Shown: positions 10,308 to 20,424, numbered from the stretch's first letter. The stretch: DNA of 64,000 nucleotides from Pseudoalteromonas rubra (GCF_005886805.2 NZ_CP045429.1:1396501-1460500); one strand, 5' to 3'. Program-made: numbers and translations. The notes: generated by a model not told the origin, from the letters alone.

Positions 10308-11084
10308 ATGAAACAACTAGTTGTAACTGCGTCATTTTGCCTGCTTAGCAGTACGGCTATGGCGGCTTCTCAGATCTCTCAGCTCAATGTAAGCGGCGAT
10401 GTGGCGATATTCACATTGGAGGCGCCCAAAACACACACAGTGCCTGGTTGCGTGACGGCAGAGAACCAGAATAAATGGGCGGTTAGCCTGAGCTCGCTGC
10501 AAGGACAGGCGCTTTATAGCTTATTGGTAACAGCAGTGTCGAAAGATAAGCTGGTTTCGGTGCAATCGGCGCAGCGATGTGAGTCGGTTGCCGATGTCGA
10601 GCAGGTGCAGGGCCTGACGTTGAGTAAGGATGATCGAAGAGGTGATTCAACAGGAGCCTGGTTATACAAAGGAGATGGGATCACTAAAATCGCAAAAGTA
10701 GTCTCATACTCGGACCGTGGAGGCTACACGTATCTCCCGCTGGAAGGCACTCAAAGTATTAAACACTATGCTCCCTCAATTACATCATCTATCCATGATT
10801 TAATTTTTCTGGATGCAGAATGTAAAGGCGAATTTTTTAAAATAAATTATGGTCGCCCGGTTTTGGCCTTTTATGAGTATTTTGATGCCTATTTTACCTT
10901 TGCTGATTCGTCAATAAAAGAACATCGTCTTTGGGAGTATGGTAATGCGCCAGTATATCACTATATGGGTGAGCAGCAGGGTTGCGTAAAACAGAACTAC
11001 ACAGCGAATCAGGAAAGCCGTGCCATCAAACTCGAAAAAACAGAACACCCTTTATGCGGCAAAGCACCTTGCTGGATTAAATAA
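10308..11084 (+). CDS. Secreted two-domain protein of the YKGDG family
   Basis: The 258-residue third tandem copy has a signal peptide (...TAMAA). Domain one reads TVPGCVTAENQNKWAVSLSS then 'GQALYSLLVTAVSKDKLVSV' and 'CESVADVEQVQGL'. Domain two starts LYKGDGITKIA, replacing the usual final Gly with Ala, and ends EHPLCGKAPCWIK. It ends 23 bases before the large cadherin/fibronectin gene, which suggests joint expression and perhaps assembly with that product. Function unknown. Confidence 0.8.
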   Translation: MKQLVVTASFCLLSSTAMAASQISQLNVSGDVAIFTLEAPKTHTVPGCVTAENQNKWAVSLSSLQGQALYSLLVTAVSKDKLVSVQSAQRCESVADVEQVQGLTLSKDDRRGDSTGAWLYKGDGITKIAKVVSYSDRGGYTYLPLEGTQSIKHYAPSITSSIHDLIFLDAECKGEFFKINYGRPVLAFYEYFDAYFTFADSSIKEHRLWEYGNAPVYHYMGEQQGCVKQNYTANQESRAIKLEKTEHPLCGKAPCWIK

Positions 11085-11107
11085 CAAGAATATAAGGCTT
11101 ATTAGGG

Positions 11108-14100
11108 ATGAACGTGATCAGAATAGCGCTCAGCATATTCATTATTAGTATGTGTCTGTTGGCAACGCCTGTGTTGTCCGCGGGACTGGACTTTCCCACA
11201 CATATGCAATTTATGCTCAAAAATCTGCGAGATAATGCGCAGGCCAATACACCTCCTGTGATCACCGAAGACCATATTACACTTGATGAAGATCAGGGCT
11301 CGGTGCTGGATTTACTCAGTAATGATCTTGACCCGGATCAAGACCCGCTCAGGATAGTGTCTGTCTCAGCAAAGTATGGCCAGGTGACCCTGATGCCAGA
11401 CGGTCAGGTAAAGTATGAGCCACCGGCCAACTTTTCCGGGCTGGATGAAATTACCTACCTGCTTTACGATGGTCGCTCGAATCCGGTGAGGGGCCTGGCA
11501 AAAATCACGGTAAACTCGGTGAATGATGCGCCCGTGGCCAACGACGATGCAGTGACCCTGATAGCCAATACTCAAGCCGTTATTAATGTACTAGAGAATG
11601 ACAGTGACATTGATGGTAATGTGTTAACCATTACTCAGGTAACCGCACAGTATGGCACTGTGCAGGTCAAAAACGGAGCTATCGAATATCGGCCCTATAC
11701 GGAATATGATGGTAGCGACGTGATCAACTACACCATTCAGGATGCCGCTAACGCCTCAGCCAGCGCTAAAGTTCTGGTGACTGTATTAAAAGAAAACAAA
11801 ACGGCACCGGTGATCACCGGGCAAAAGCCGCTGACAATGGACGAAGACACCAGCTTTGTGCTTGATATCAATCAGATTAACTATCTTGATGCCGATTCAC
11901 TTGCAACAGATATAACTTTTGAAGTAGCTGGTGGGCAGCACTATACGTTAGATGGGTTTACACTCACACCGGCACAGCACTTTAACGGGGAGCTAAGTGT
12001 TCCCGTTGCGCTATTTGATGGTAAGCATCGCTCACAAGAGTACCAACTTAAAATTGTGGTGAATGAAGTCAATGACCATCCCGAAGCCGGACAAATAATC
12101 TGGGAGTCGGTTAAAGACGAGAAGTTTGCCTTGTATATGCGCGGCATGATGCACGACCCGGACTTTAATTATTGGCCGCTGGGCAGAGATGACCCAAGAC
12201 TTGAGCAATACACATTTATTTTCTCTAAAAATGCCCGCAGAGAAGACCATGGCGGCTGGACTAACGCCGGTGGTCGTTTTGTTCAGGTGCCCGGCGCTCG
12301 CAGTGATTTATATGAATACACACCGCCTGCCAACTTTGTCGGTCGCGATTACGTGTTTTTCTTTGTTTATGATGAACAAGGTGCACCATCCGGTCGTGGT
12401 GACATTGCCATTGATATTAAAAATGACAAAGGGGCACCTGTGATTATCCGTCACCTTGATATTGCGACGGTGAGAGAGGACACCCCATTTAGCCTGTCTG
12501 TGCATGACCTATATATTCGCTACAAAGGGTCACATAGCCGCAACAGCGAACTGACCCTGGAAGTGCTCGATATGCCGGGCTTTTATTCGGTTGATCAGGC
12601 AACGGGCCAGATCACCATAGATCCCTTGTATGAAGAACCGATACTGAATGTGATGGTGCAAGTCACCGACGGCACGACCACATCTAACAAACACAGAGTA
12701 GCGGTGCCGCTGCAAGCCGTCAACGAAGCTCCGCAGGTATCCGATCTGGATATCAGTATTAACGGCTTACCAGACGGCGAGATTGATTTCAGAACCCAGC
12801 TGATGGTTGACCCTGAGGCGAATAAAACCCCAGGTTTGTTAGACAGGTTTAGCTATCAGTTTGTGACCGCGACAGGCAGTGCAAACAATCAAACCAATTA
12901 TGGCCAGTTGGTCAGAGTACCGGGCAAACCGCATGGTGTGTTCCGTTACGTTCCGGGCACCTCATTTTATGGTGACACTTTTGCGTTTTGGGTAACAGAC
13001 GAGCAAGGTCTGCAATCGAATCAGGGCACGGTTGTGATCCGTGCTGCAAAGCCTGCAGTGCCCAACAAGCCGGTTGCGCAAAGTAACGGCAGTCAAGTCA
13101 CGGTGAACTGGGCTGAGGTAGGTGGTGCGTCTTACTATATCGTCAGTAAAGCAAGCTACAGCACTGAAGTATCAGTCACTGAGCACCGGGTTACGAGTAA
13201 CCAGTTTGAGTCTGCAGATGATGAAAACGCGTATTCCCAGTATCAGGTTAAAGCGTGCAATGATGCCGGGTGTTCGGAGTTTTCTGACTGGTCTTTGCCA
13301 TCCAGAACTTTGGTTACCACGCCGGTTGCCTCTTTGCTTCGCAAGAATGAAATCGAAGTAAACTGGCACAGTGCACCATCGGTCCAGTTTGATGTGCAAA
13401 TTAAATACAATGATAACGCGTGGACTGTGCCGGGGCGCTATGTCAGCACTGACAATCACATATCCTGGTCGAGTCTGGAGTCAGGCAACAGGCGTTACCG
13501 GGTACGTGGTTGCGATGATAATCTGACCAACTGTACAGAATGGTCAGCCGAGTCAAACACGGTGAATATTCCAGTCTGGATCCACAAAGTGAGTGGAGAG
13601 GGCAGTACGACCACGCTCGAATGGGGTCCGGTGCCGGGCACCAGTTATTACGACATTTCCATTAAATACAACAGCGATGATTGGACGGTACCCGGGCGCT
13701 TTACTGCGCCAGGTGGTAATGAGGCGAGTAATAATCAACTAACCTGGAGCAATCTGGATGGGGGCATGCGCGCTTATAAAATTCGTTCTTGTGTTGGAGA
13801 AGTGGGCAATGCGGTCTGCTCTGACTGGTCATCACCGACAGGGGGTTATACAACACCTGAAATACCCGCAGATACGCCCGCGCTCAAGGTATCATCTGAG
13901 ACGCTTACATTCCTGGATAAAGCTGAAAGCATCGACTGGCACTTTGTCAGTGAGCCGAGTCAGAGCTTTATCACAACCTTGTTTGTTTTACCTCCAAATG
14001 CACTTGAGATGATTGCGTTGAGTAGTCGTGAGCGAAATCAATCGGGCACTTACAGGTATCGTTTTGCGCAGCCAGGCATTTACCGCTTCTTCGCGCAGGC

Positions 14101-14467
14101 ATGTGGTCTGGTTGCGGGTGTGAATGTGTGTAGCGAACGCTGGGAGACCGAGCACAGGGTAGAAGTAATTAATCAGCGCTTTACTGTTGAACATACTGGC
14201 ACGCACCTGAGGTGGTCGAAGTTAACGGGCGTAAAACAGGTTGTGATTGAAAGCGCACTCTGTGGCCTCAGATGTGATGTGACATCAGCAACCTGGAAGC
14301 CTGTGGAGACGCTGACCAATGGTGAACTGAGTCTGGCAGTGACAGAGCCGAAAGGGACCGCATATCGTGTTAAAGCGTGCTTCAATGATGGTTCCTGTAC
14401 GTCCTGGACGATTGTCAGAGACAAAGCTGAGAAGCTCAAGGCGCCTAAACTTTACAGAGCGAATTGA
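11108..14467 (+). CDS. Large secreted protein with cadherin-like and fibronectin-like repeats
   Basis: The 1119-residue product has a signal peptide (about 1-24). Residues about 45-320 hold cadherin-like (VCBS/Ig_17 type) repeats with acidic, probably calcium-binding linkers such as 'NDLDPDQDPLRIVSV', 'VNDAPVANDDAVTL' and 'VNEVNDHPE'. Further, looser copies reach about residue 655. Fibronectin-like repeats follow with the Cys pairs KACNDAGCSEFS, RGCDDNLTNCTEWS and RSCVGEVGNAVCSDWS. The last domain has the insert 'LCGLRC' and 'YRVKACFNDGSCTSW', and the end is KLKAPKL, closely like the 845-residue protein. No enzyme motif or membrane anchor is seen. An extracellular adhesin or scaffold role is the simplest reading. 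Confidence 0.8.
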   Translation: MNVIRIALSIFIISMCLLATPVLSAGLDFPTHMQFMLKNLRDNAQANTPPVITEDHITLDEDQGSVLDLLSNDLDPDQDPLRIVSVSAKYGQVTLMPDGQVKYEPPANFSGLDEITYLLYDGRSNPVRGLAKITVNSVNDAPVANDDAVTLIANTQAVINVLENDSDIDGNVLTITQVTAQYGTVQVKNGAIEYRPYTEYDGSDVINYTIQDAANASASAKVLVTVLKENKTAPVITGQKPLTMDEDTSFVLDINQINYLDADSLATDITFEVAGGQHYTLDGFTLTPAQHFNGELSVPVALFDGKHRSQEYQLKIVVNEVNDHPEAGQIIWESVKDEKFALYMRGMMHDPDFNYWPLGRDDPRLEQYTFIFSKNARREDHGGWTNAGGRFVQVPGARSDLYEYTPPANFVGRDYVFFFVYDEQGAPSGRGDIAIDIKNDKGAPVIIRHLDIATVREDTPFSLSVHDLYIRYKGSHSRNSELTLEVLDMPGFYSVDQATGQITIDPLYEEPILNVMVQVTDGTTTSNKHRVAVPLQAVNEAPQVSDLDISINGLPDGEIDFRTQLMVDPEANKTPGLLDRFSYQFVTATGSANNQTNYGQLVRVPGKPHGVFRYVPGTSFYGDTFAFWVTDEQGLQSNQGTVVIRAAKPAVPNKPVAQSNGSQVTVNWAEVGGASYYIVSKASYSTEVSVTEHRVTSNQFESADDENAYSQYQVKACNDAGCSEFSDWSLPSRTLVTTPVASLLRKNEIEVNWHSAPSVQFDVQIKYNDNAWTVPGRYVSTDNHISWSSLESGNRRYRVRGCDDNLTNCTEWSAESNTVNIPVWIHKVSGEGSTTTLEWGPVPGTSYYDISIKYNSDDWTVPGRFTAPGGNEASNNQLTWSNLDGGMRAYKIRSCVGEVGNAVCSDWSSPTGGYTTPEIPADTPALKVSSETLTFLDKAESIDWHFVSEPSQSFITTLFVLPPNALEMIALSSRERNQSGTYRYRFAQPGIYRFFAQACGLVAGVNVCSERWETEHRVEVINQRFTVEHTGTHLRWSKLTGVKQVVIESALCGLRCDVTSATWKPVETLTNGELSLAVTEPKGTAYRVKACFNDGSCTSWTIVRDKAEKLKAPKLYRAN

Positions 14468-14522
14468 CTGAACAGGCTGCGGTGCTGAACCGCGGCCTTT
14501 ACTAACAAAGGTTTGAATAACG

Positions 14523-15320
14523 ATGACGAAGAAAAAACTGACTATTTTAATGAGTGTAGCGCTGTCGCTGACAAGTGCAACCACTTTGGCTCAGGCCCCG
14601 GCGAAAGTAACGTCACTGAATGTACAGGGTACCACAGCAACGTTTACCCTGAATGCTGAGAAAACCCATACTTTACCTGCCTGTATCAATGGCGATACAC
14701 GTCAACTTTGGTCTCTGGATATTACTTCTATTCAGGGGCGTGCACTGTATAGCCTGTTGCTGACGGCGGTGTCTAAATCCCAGCTGGTTGTCGCACAGTC
14801 GGCCAACAACTGTGATGTTCTGGCGGGTATTGAGCAAGTTGCCGGACTCAATGTGTCATTCAATGATGCGCAGCCTGCTGGTAGCAGCACAGTGGCGCTT
14901 TATAAAGGAGATGGGGTGACCAAAGTTGGAGATGTCATCACTGTGGAGAGTGGTTATGTGATGTATCACGATAAAGCCAACAATTGGTATGCACATTTTG
15001 CCCGGAGAAACTCTAACTCGCCTGTGTATTATCTGGATGCGCAATGCCAGGGGCAGCCTTACGGGATTTCAAGTACTTGGAGTGACAACCATAACAAGGG
15101 CCCCACCTACTCAACAATATTAAATGCGTTTTTGCTCGCTTCCCCATCCTGGGAGACGAGCAATCGGCTTAATATATATGGTGGTAATAAAGTGTATGCA
15201 CATCTTGAGGATGGCAGCTGTGTTGAGAATGGCGTGTCTTATGAAAAGGATGCTAGTTACACTAAGCTGTCAGAAACAACGCACCCGATGTGCGGAGATA
15301 AACCATGCGTTATTAAATAA
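14523..15320 (+). CDS. Secreted two-domain protein of the YKGDG family
   Basis: The 265-residue product has a signal peptide ending near TLAQA. Domain one has TLPACINGDTRQLWSLDITS, 'GRALYSLLLTAVSKSQLVV' and 'CDVLAGIEQVAGL'. Domain two starts LYKGDGVTKVG and the tail is HPMCGDKPCVIK, with Met for the usual Leu. It lies 55 bases after the cadherin/fibronectin gene, so the same operon is likely. It converges with a small single-domain relative on the other strand, 12 bases between their stops. Function unknown. Confidence 0.8.
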   Translation: MTKKKLTILMSVALSLTSATTLAQAPAKVTSLNVQGTTATFTLNAEKTHTLPACINGDTRQLWSLDITSIQGRALYSLLLTAVSKSQLVVAQSANNCDVLAGIEQVAGLNVSFNDAQPAGSSTVALYKGDGVTKVGDVITVESGYVMYHDKANNWYAHFARRNSNSPVYYLDAQCQGQPYGISSTWSDNHNKGPTYSTILNAFLLASPSWETSNRLNIYGGNKVYAHLEDGSCVENGVSYEKDASYTKLSETTHPMCGDKPCVIK

Positions 15321-15332
15321 CGCACGTTTATA

Positions 15333-15659
15333 TTAGTTAACTGACACAGCAGCCAGTTTCTCAATGCCACTTTCAGCTATACATTGTTCGGTACTGGTTA
15401 AATAAACTGGTGTTTGGCTGTCAAAAGCACCAAGCAACAGGCTGTATAAGTTATTACTGCCATGGTCATTTAGTGAAATGGCCCAGCTATCTTTGTTATT
15501 TGCATCAACACAAGAAGGCGTGTTGGTTGCTTTCTGTGGCTGAGTCTTAAATGTGACCAGATTATTAATTACCTGAAACTCGGTGATTAAATAAGCCTGG
15601 CTGTTAGCAAAACTAAATGTGCTGGCGAATGCCAGTGGTAATAAAAAAAGATTTTTCAT
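15333..15659 (-). CDS. Small secreted single-domain relative of the YKGDG family
   Basis: The 108-residue product is only a signal peptide (...SFA) plus domain one: TPSCVDANNKDSWAISLNDH, 'NNLYSLLLGAFDSQTPVYL' and 'CIAESGIEKLAAVSV', ending right after. I chose the ATG at 15657-15659 because a GAGG motif lies six bases upstream; a start four codons earlier is possible. It faces away from the 15790 gene. Such short forms occur beside large repeat proteins three times in the island. Function unknown. Confidence 0.7.
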   Translation of the reverse strand: MKNLFLLPLAFASTFSFANSQAYLITEFQVINNLVTFKTQPQKATNTPSCVDANNKDSWAISLNDHGSNNLYSLLLGAFDSQTPVYLTSTEQCIAESGIEKLAAVSVN

Positions 15660-15789
15660 AGGGCACCTCAAACTGTTTTTCTGATCCTAACGGGTTTTAG
15701 GTATGGTCGTCTACGGTTTGAGGGACAAAAAGACAATAATAGTTAATCGGCGATGTATCGCTGGTATTTAAATTTATAGGATTATTATA

Positions 15790-16194
15790 ATGAAAAAAGG
15801 GCTCATGCGTTTTGGCTTGATGGCGTTACTCGGGGTTGCTTTCACGGGTCATGCAAGTACCACACAGGAGTGTAATGGTGCCTATGTTGATACCATTGCT
15901 ATCGAGGGTACTCGGGTTGATATACCCGGGTTAAGCAAAACTTTGCTGATCAGCTTTAAAGATGCCAGTGGTAATTTGATGACCTGTGGCATGGGATCGG
16001 GGCGATATGTCTACCTCAAAGCCCGCGAAAACCCTGAAGTATTTGATGCCATGCTGTCGGTTGCTTTTATGGCGCGTGCAAACAACCTACCGGTCCGTTA
16101 TATGGTGTTGGCAGACAGGGCAATTGCTTCTGCCAGGGAATTGTCGTTCCTACAGTTGCAAAGTGATGTTCCTGGTTTCTACGATACTAAGTAA
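15790..16194 (+). CDS. Small secreted Cys-containing protein, divergent member of the island
   Basis: The 134-residue product has a signal peptide (cleaved near GHAS). The mature part has 'ECNGAYVDTIAIEG', then 'LMTCGMGSGRYVYLKARENP', a helix 'FDAMLSVAFMARANNLPVRY' and a short end. The helix sits where the family's 'LYSLLLTA' helix would be, so it may be a distant version of domain one, but the Trp and final Cys are missing. An AGGA motif precedes the start. It ends 14 bases before the 519-residue repeat protein, repeating the small-plus-large arrangement. Function unknown. Confidence 0.65.
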   Translation: MKKGLMRFGLMALLGVAFTGHASTTQECNGAYVDTIAIEGTRVDIPGLSKTLLISFKDASGNLMTCGMGSGRYVYLKARENPEVFDAMLSVAFMARANNLPVRYMVLADRAIASARELSFLQLQSDVPGFYDTK

Positions 16195-16208
16195 CAGAGG
16201 CTGCTGTT

Positions 16209-17768
16209 ATGTCTAGGTATTTTAAATACCGGTCAATGATGTCTTGTGCCGGTCTGATTCTGGCCTCAGGGCCTGTGCTGGCTGTGAGTTTGCAGATGCC
16301 CAGCCTGGTGGAGTACGTGCTAAATGACGACCCGCCATATCAGAATGGCAGTCTCTGGCTACCGCCTGTCAGTCAAAGCGACACGGTCCGGCTTGGCTGG
16401 CAGATAGATGCTCAGGCTGAGCGCTTTGTATTACAGCAAAGTAATAATGGCGGCGTTAGCTGGCAAACTGTCTATGAGGGCACTGAGCAGGATATAGAGC
16501 TGGGTGGTTACACCAATGGGGTTTATTACTTCAGGGTACAGGCATGTGCGTCAGGTGCCTGTACTGGCTACGTAAAATCTGCGTCGCTCAAAGTCGCAAT
16601 CCCAGAGGCCGGTCCGCAAAGCGTAGTGGCCACTAAGCAAGGAGAAGAGGTCAACGTAGCCTGGCAACCAAGAAGTAGTGCACCAGCAACACAATATCGG
16701 GTATATGAGAGCTTAAATGGTGAGGAATACCAGATGGTGAGTGCCACTGTGCAGCCGAGGATCCAGCTTCAGCAGGCAAAAGTGGCAACGACCCGATATA
16801 AGGTAAAAGCATGTACTGATGGGCTTACCTGTAGTCGGTTTTCACCTGCTTCCAATGAGGTCGGTGGGCTGCCTGCACCAGAAAATTTGAGTGCAGTAGA
16901 TAAGGGCGCACAGGGCGTGCAACTAAGCTGGCAAAGTGTGGGCACTGATACACAGGATGTGTATTATCAAATTGATTTTAGCCTCAACTATTCAAACTGG
17001 GTGGTGCTTGCCAATAGCACAGAACCGAGCTATTTGATGCAGCCGGTTCCTGAAGGAAAGATCAAATTTCGGGTAAGGGCGTGTGATAAGACAAGCTGTT
17101 ATGAAGTGTCTCAGGCGACCAATCAGATCTCCCGTTTTAGTTCACAGGCTTGTCTGGACAGTACCAAAGGACTGAATGTTTTTGCTACGAATGATGGCTA
17201 CTATCTGCGCCGTCAATTGGCCTATACCAGTAGTAAAATTCTGCCAGGTAAAGTGCTCATTCCGTATGCCAGTCAGTCACATAACTCAGCGGCATATTGG
17301 TTTGTGAGTAAGAATAGCCGCGATCAGTGGCAGCTGAGTAACTCAGATCATCAGCAATTTAATAACGCGAAAAAGCAGCAGAGTAATATGCTGGTGACTT
17401 GTCACTTGGATCCGCGTTCTCAGCGACCAACTTTACAGCTAAAAACCGTAGGTTCGACACAGAGTATTGATTTGCAGGCTGATCTACTGAAGGGAGAGGA
17501 TAATTCAGAGCAATATTTCTTTTTCCCATCGGTCGTTCACATTGGCCAGGCTGCTGATATCCGCTGGCAGATCCCACAAGGCACGGAGTGTCGATATGGA
17601 GAGTTACTTTTTGTTGGACGCGGTGCGGGTGAATTTGTTGCGGTTAAAGCACGCAATGAAGGGATTGAGTTCATTTGTAGCAGCCAGGGAAGTGCATGGC
17701 CCTATCTGGTGCCTGTGAATGTAAGGAAACTTGGGGCCCCTAAATTTGTTAGTCCTGTCAGAAATTAA
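16209..17768 (+). CDS. Secreted fibronectin-like repeat protein
   Basis: The 519-residue product has a signal peptide ending near GPVLA. Three fibronectin-like repeats cover about residues 45-315, with Cys pairs QACASGACTGY, KACTDGLTCSRF and RACDKTSCYEVS. The rest (about 315-519) is a different region with four spaced Cys, starting 'QACLDSTKGLNVFATNDGYY' and containing 'SAAYWFVSKNSRDQW'; I do not recognise it. The end, 'VRKLGAPKF', resembles the KLKAP ends of two larger neighbours. It follows the 15790 gene with an AGAGG site. A strong bidirectional terminator follows. Role unknown, probably extracytoplasmic binding. Confidence 0.75.
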   Translation: MSRYFKYRSMMSCAGLILASGPVLAVSLQMPSLVEYVLNDDPPYQNGSLWLPPVSQSDTVRLGWQIDAQAERFVLQQSNNGGVSWQTVYEGTEQDIELGGYTNGVYYFRVQACASGACTGYVKSASLKVAIPEAGPQSVVATKQGEEVNVAWQPRSSAPATQYRVYESLNGEEYQMVSATVQPRIQLQQAKVATTRYKVKACTDGLTCSRFSPASNEVGGLPAPENLSAVDKGAQGVQLSWQSVGTDTQDVYYQIDFSLNYSNWVVLANSTEPSYLMQPVPEGKIKFRVRACDKTSCYEVSQATNQISRFSSQACLDSTKGLNVFATNDGYYLRRQLAYTSSKILPGKVLIPYASQSHNSAAYWFVSKNSRDQWQLSNSDHQQFNNAKKQQSNMLVTCHLDPRSQRPTLQLKTVGSTQSIDLQADLLKGEDNSEQYFFFPSVVHIGQAADIRWQIPQGTECRYGELLFVGRGAGEFVAVKARNEGIEFICSSQGSAWPYLVPVNVRKLGAPKFVSPVRN

Positions 17769-17840
17769 GGGTTTAGTGGTGCTAGTTTAGCGCCGCCATA
17801 TTGTTTAATTAAGGACAGCTAGGTTTAACTGGCAATAACT

Positions 17841-17877
17841 AAAAAACGAGGCCAAACTTAAGCTTGGCCTCGTTTTT
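17841..17877. terminator. Bidirectional rho-independent terminator
   Basis: A 14-base stem (AAAAACGAGGCCAA against TTGGCCTCGTTTTT, 17842-17855 and 17864-17877) with A- and T-runs on the two sides serves the converging genes at 16209 and 17886. Confidence 0.9.
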
Positions 17878-17885
17878 AATAGGTG

Positions 17886-20423
17886 CTAGTTATTTACCCT
17901 CAGTTCAGGCGCTTTCAATTTGATCAGCGTTGGAGCGATATAGACCCAGTTACTACACTGCCCGGTAAAGAAACAAGCACGTATCCGGTATGCACGATTT
18001 TGGCTAGTAACCAGCTGATATGTCGTTGTATCGGCACCCAACTCCGCTTCAGTTTGCCATTGGTAGTTGCCAGCATGCAGACAATCTTTAATGCACAGTG
18101 TACTTTGCAACTGATAACTCTGGGCGGTTTGTAGTTTGCGCCAGGTTAAAATATCGTCTGTAAGTGTGACCTCAAGCGTTGCCTCGACAACATTAACCGC
18201 AAGCTCGGTAAGTTGTTTATCATTGCAGATCTCCGGGTGCTTGTTGTCACAGATCTCAATATAGAAATAGTATTCACCAGTTTGTGTTAAAGGGGCATCC
18301 TCAACGTACTGGTTAAGCGTTGTACTGCCCGGTGAACGCACAAAGAAGGTCGCAGAGACATCTTCGGAGAAGTTATCAGGCATGTGCCAGTTAAATTGTG
18401 GCGCAGAAAAGCGTGCTACCTCATCAGGTAGGAGAGTAAAGTTTGGCGTTGGCAGTGTGTTGCCTTGCAATCGATAGTGTACTCGGCTTGGAATTCCACA
18501 TTGTCCGTTACTTAAACAGGGAGAAACTTCGACGAAAGTTGTGCCTCTTCTGAATATGGGTCCACGGCGTATACTGGTTTCGGTCACACCATTTTGCCAG
18601 ATAAAACGCTCTGTGGGTTCACCAGCCTTTGCACTGGGTTTTTCTATAGCAATGCGATAAAGCACTGGCTCATTAAACTGGGCTGGTTTTTGCCAACTGA
18701 TTAAAACTTCATCGCCATATCCTATATTTGTTTTGTTTACACTCAGCTGCTCAACCCGAATCGTGTTAATTGAATTGACCACTTCGATGTTAAACGTTTC
18801 GGTGAAGTAATCATTCACTTTAACTGTGATGTCATAAGTGCCCGGTTCGAGGATGCCAAAGTCATAATGATAATGTTGACTGCCAGAGACGGTGCGCCAC
18901 TCTTGCTGATTAACCTTGACTTTCAGGGAGTCAATATATGGACTACTCAGTGTACTGGCTTCCAGTTTCAATGGGTGTTCTCTTGTGATCACTCCATTAT
19001 TCACATGACTGAACTTTAACTGGTAATCAGGCTTGGCTGGCACTGAGTGAATTCTCGCAACAGAGCTCTTGGGCCCGCAGCTTAGGCTGCGGTCCATACC
19101 TGGCGCAACCCGGTTACACGCCCGCACAGTGGCATTGAGTAACCCTGTTTGGGTAATCTTCGCTCTGACGTGGAAGTTACCGTCATTATACTGGCGACGC
19201 AGAAAAGAGACGACACCATAAATGGAGCCAAGCCATTGATCATTGAGCTCAAGCAAGTAGTAACCATTCGGTGCAGCAACGACCTCGTCTGAAGGTTGCC
19301 AGTGAAAGATCACTTCCTCACCGGTCTGAACATTCAATATGTCGGTGGGGCGCGGGTGGAGCACGCCTGCGGAGACATGGAAGTCATCCACTACTTTAGC
19401 AGGTCTGACATACGGGGTAGGCGGCACACCGACAAAGGCATACACAGCTTGGCTTAGGGGACCACAATATTCTGTACCAGTCAGCTTGTTACACCCTTGA
19501 ATCGTTATCTGATGAGCGCCTGTGCCAAGGTGATGTAGTTCAGTATGATAGGCACCCTCACCATATTTGCGGTTCAAATGGGTAAGAGAACGATATATGG
19601 TGCCATCGCGCTCACCATTGATAAACAACTTGTAATAGCCGACAAGTGGTGGTGCAACGTCATCGGAGGCTTGCCAGTGCAGCACCAGTGTTTGTTGGGA
19701 GTCAACTTCAACTGCTTGCTGCTGATGGAAATCTAGTGTGTCAGGTAGCCCGATAGCTATGCCCTGCGGTGCGTGTAACGGCTGAGCATATACCCTGAAG
19801 TCGACAGGCTCGATACGTTCTTGGTTTACTTTAAGGTGAAGTGTATACGCACCAGCGGGTTTGGCTTCAATAGAAAAGACATATTGTCCGTTTACCAGCG
19901 TAAGAGGGTGCCAGGTTTGACCATCTAGACTGGCCATAACGGTATCTGTTGGCGCATCAGTCAGGGGCGCTATGCGGATTTGCCCAGATTGGTTTTCAAT
20001 CAGTACTTCATTGTTGGTACCAAAGTCAAAGTCAAAGCGGCGCACTATATCAAGTGTGAGCGTCTCGGAGAATTGACTACATTGCACACCGTTACAGGCT
20101 CTGACTTTAAACTGATGCTTGCCCGGCTCAGTAAAGTACAGGTCGAGGTTATTCTCACGGACTTGTCGAGCGGTGCCGTTATGCCATAGCTCATGGTAAG
20201 TGGCTTCTACAAATGGTTGCCATGAGAGGGTGAGCTGCCGATGTGTTGTAATCTGTGTTGGTGTAGATAACCAGCTCATTGTACCGGCAAGTGTTTTTGA
20301 AGGGTGTTGCGAAATAAGCTCACTGGTTTGCAGTGGCAGCCAGCCTTCAGACTTCACCTGTGTGGGTAAAATCATAGCGCCGCCAAGTAGTATCAACAAA
20401 GTAAGCAGTCTGTATACTGACAT
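17886..20423 (-). CDS. Large secreted fibronectin-like repeat protein
   Basis: The 845-residue product has a signal peptide (about 1-25). It holds fibronectin-like repeats with Cys pairs such as RACNGVQCSQFS near the N-terminus, and two copies of a longer unit containing 'LVLHWQASDDVAPPLVGYYK' or 'VIFHWQPSDEVVAAPNGYYL' that end 'GCNKLTGTEYCGP' or 'ACNRVAPGMDRSLSCGP'. The last domain carries the insert 'LCIKDC' and 'YRIRACFFTGQCSNW', and the end is KLKAPEL, as in the 1119-residue protein. It is the third gene of a minus-strand operon after a two-domain and a single-domain small protein, one base from the latter. No enzyme motif is seen. Confidence 0.8.
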   Translation of the reverse strand: MSVYRLLTLLILLGGAMILPTQVKSEGWLPLQTSELISQHPSKTLAGTMSWLSTPTQITTHRQLTLSWQPFVEATYHELWHNGTARQVRENNLDLYFTEPGKHQFKVRACNGVQCSQFSETLTLDIVRRFDFDFGTNNEVLIENQSGQIRIAPLTDAPTDTVMASLDGQTWHPLTLVNGQYVFSIEAKPAGAYTLHLKVNQERIEPVDFRVYAQPLHAPQGIAIGLPDTLDFHQQQAVEVDSQQTLVLHWQASDDVAPPLVGYYKLFINGERDGTIYRSLTHLNRKYGEGAYHTELHHLGTGAHQITIQGCNKLTGTEYCGPLSQAVYAFVGVPPTPYVRPAKVVDDFHVSAGVLHPRPTDILNVQTGEEVIFHWQPSDEVVAAPNGYYLLELNDQWLGSIYGVVSFLRRQYNDGNFHVRAKITQTGLLNATVRACNRVAPGMDRSLSCGPKSSVARIHSVPAKPDYQLKFSHVNNGVITREHPLKLEASTLSSPYIDSLKVKVNQQEWRTVSGSQHYHYDFGILEPGTYDITVKVNDYFTETFNIEVVNSINTIRVEQLSVNKTNIGYGDEVLISWQKPAQFNEPVLYRIAIEKPSAKAGEPTERFIWQNGVTETSIRRGPIFRRGTTFVEVSPCLSNGQCGIPSRVHYRLQGNTLPTPNFTLLPDEVARFSAPQFNWHMPDNFSEDVSATFFVRSPGSTTLNQYVEDAPLTQTGEYYFYIEICDNKHPEICNDKQLTELAVNVVEATLEVTLTDDILTWRKLQTAQSYQLQSTLCIKDCLHAGNYQWQTEAELGADTTTYQLVTSQNRAYRIRACFFTGQCSNWVYIAPTLIKLKAPELRVNN

Positions 20424-20424
20424 T

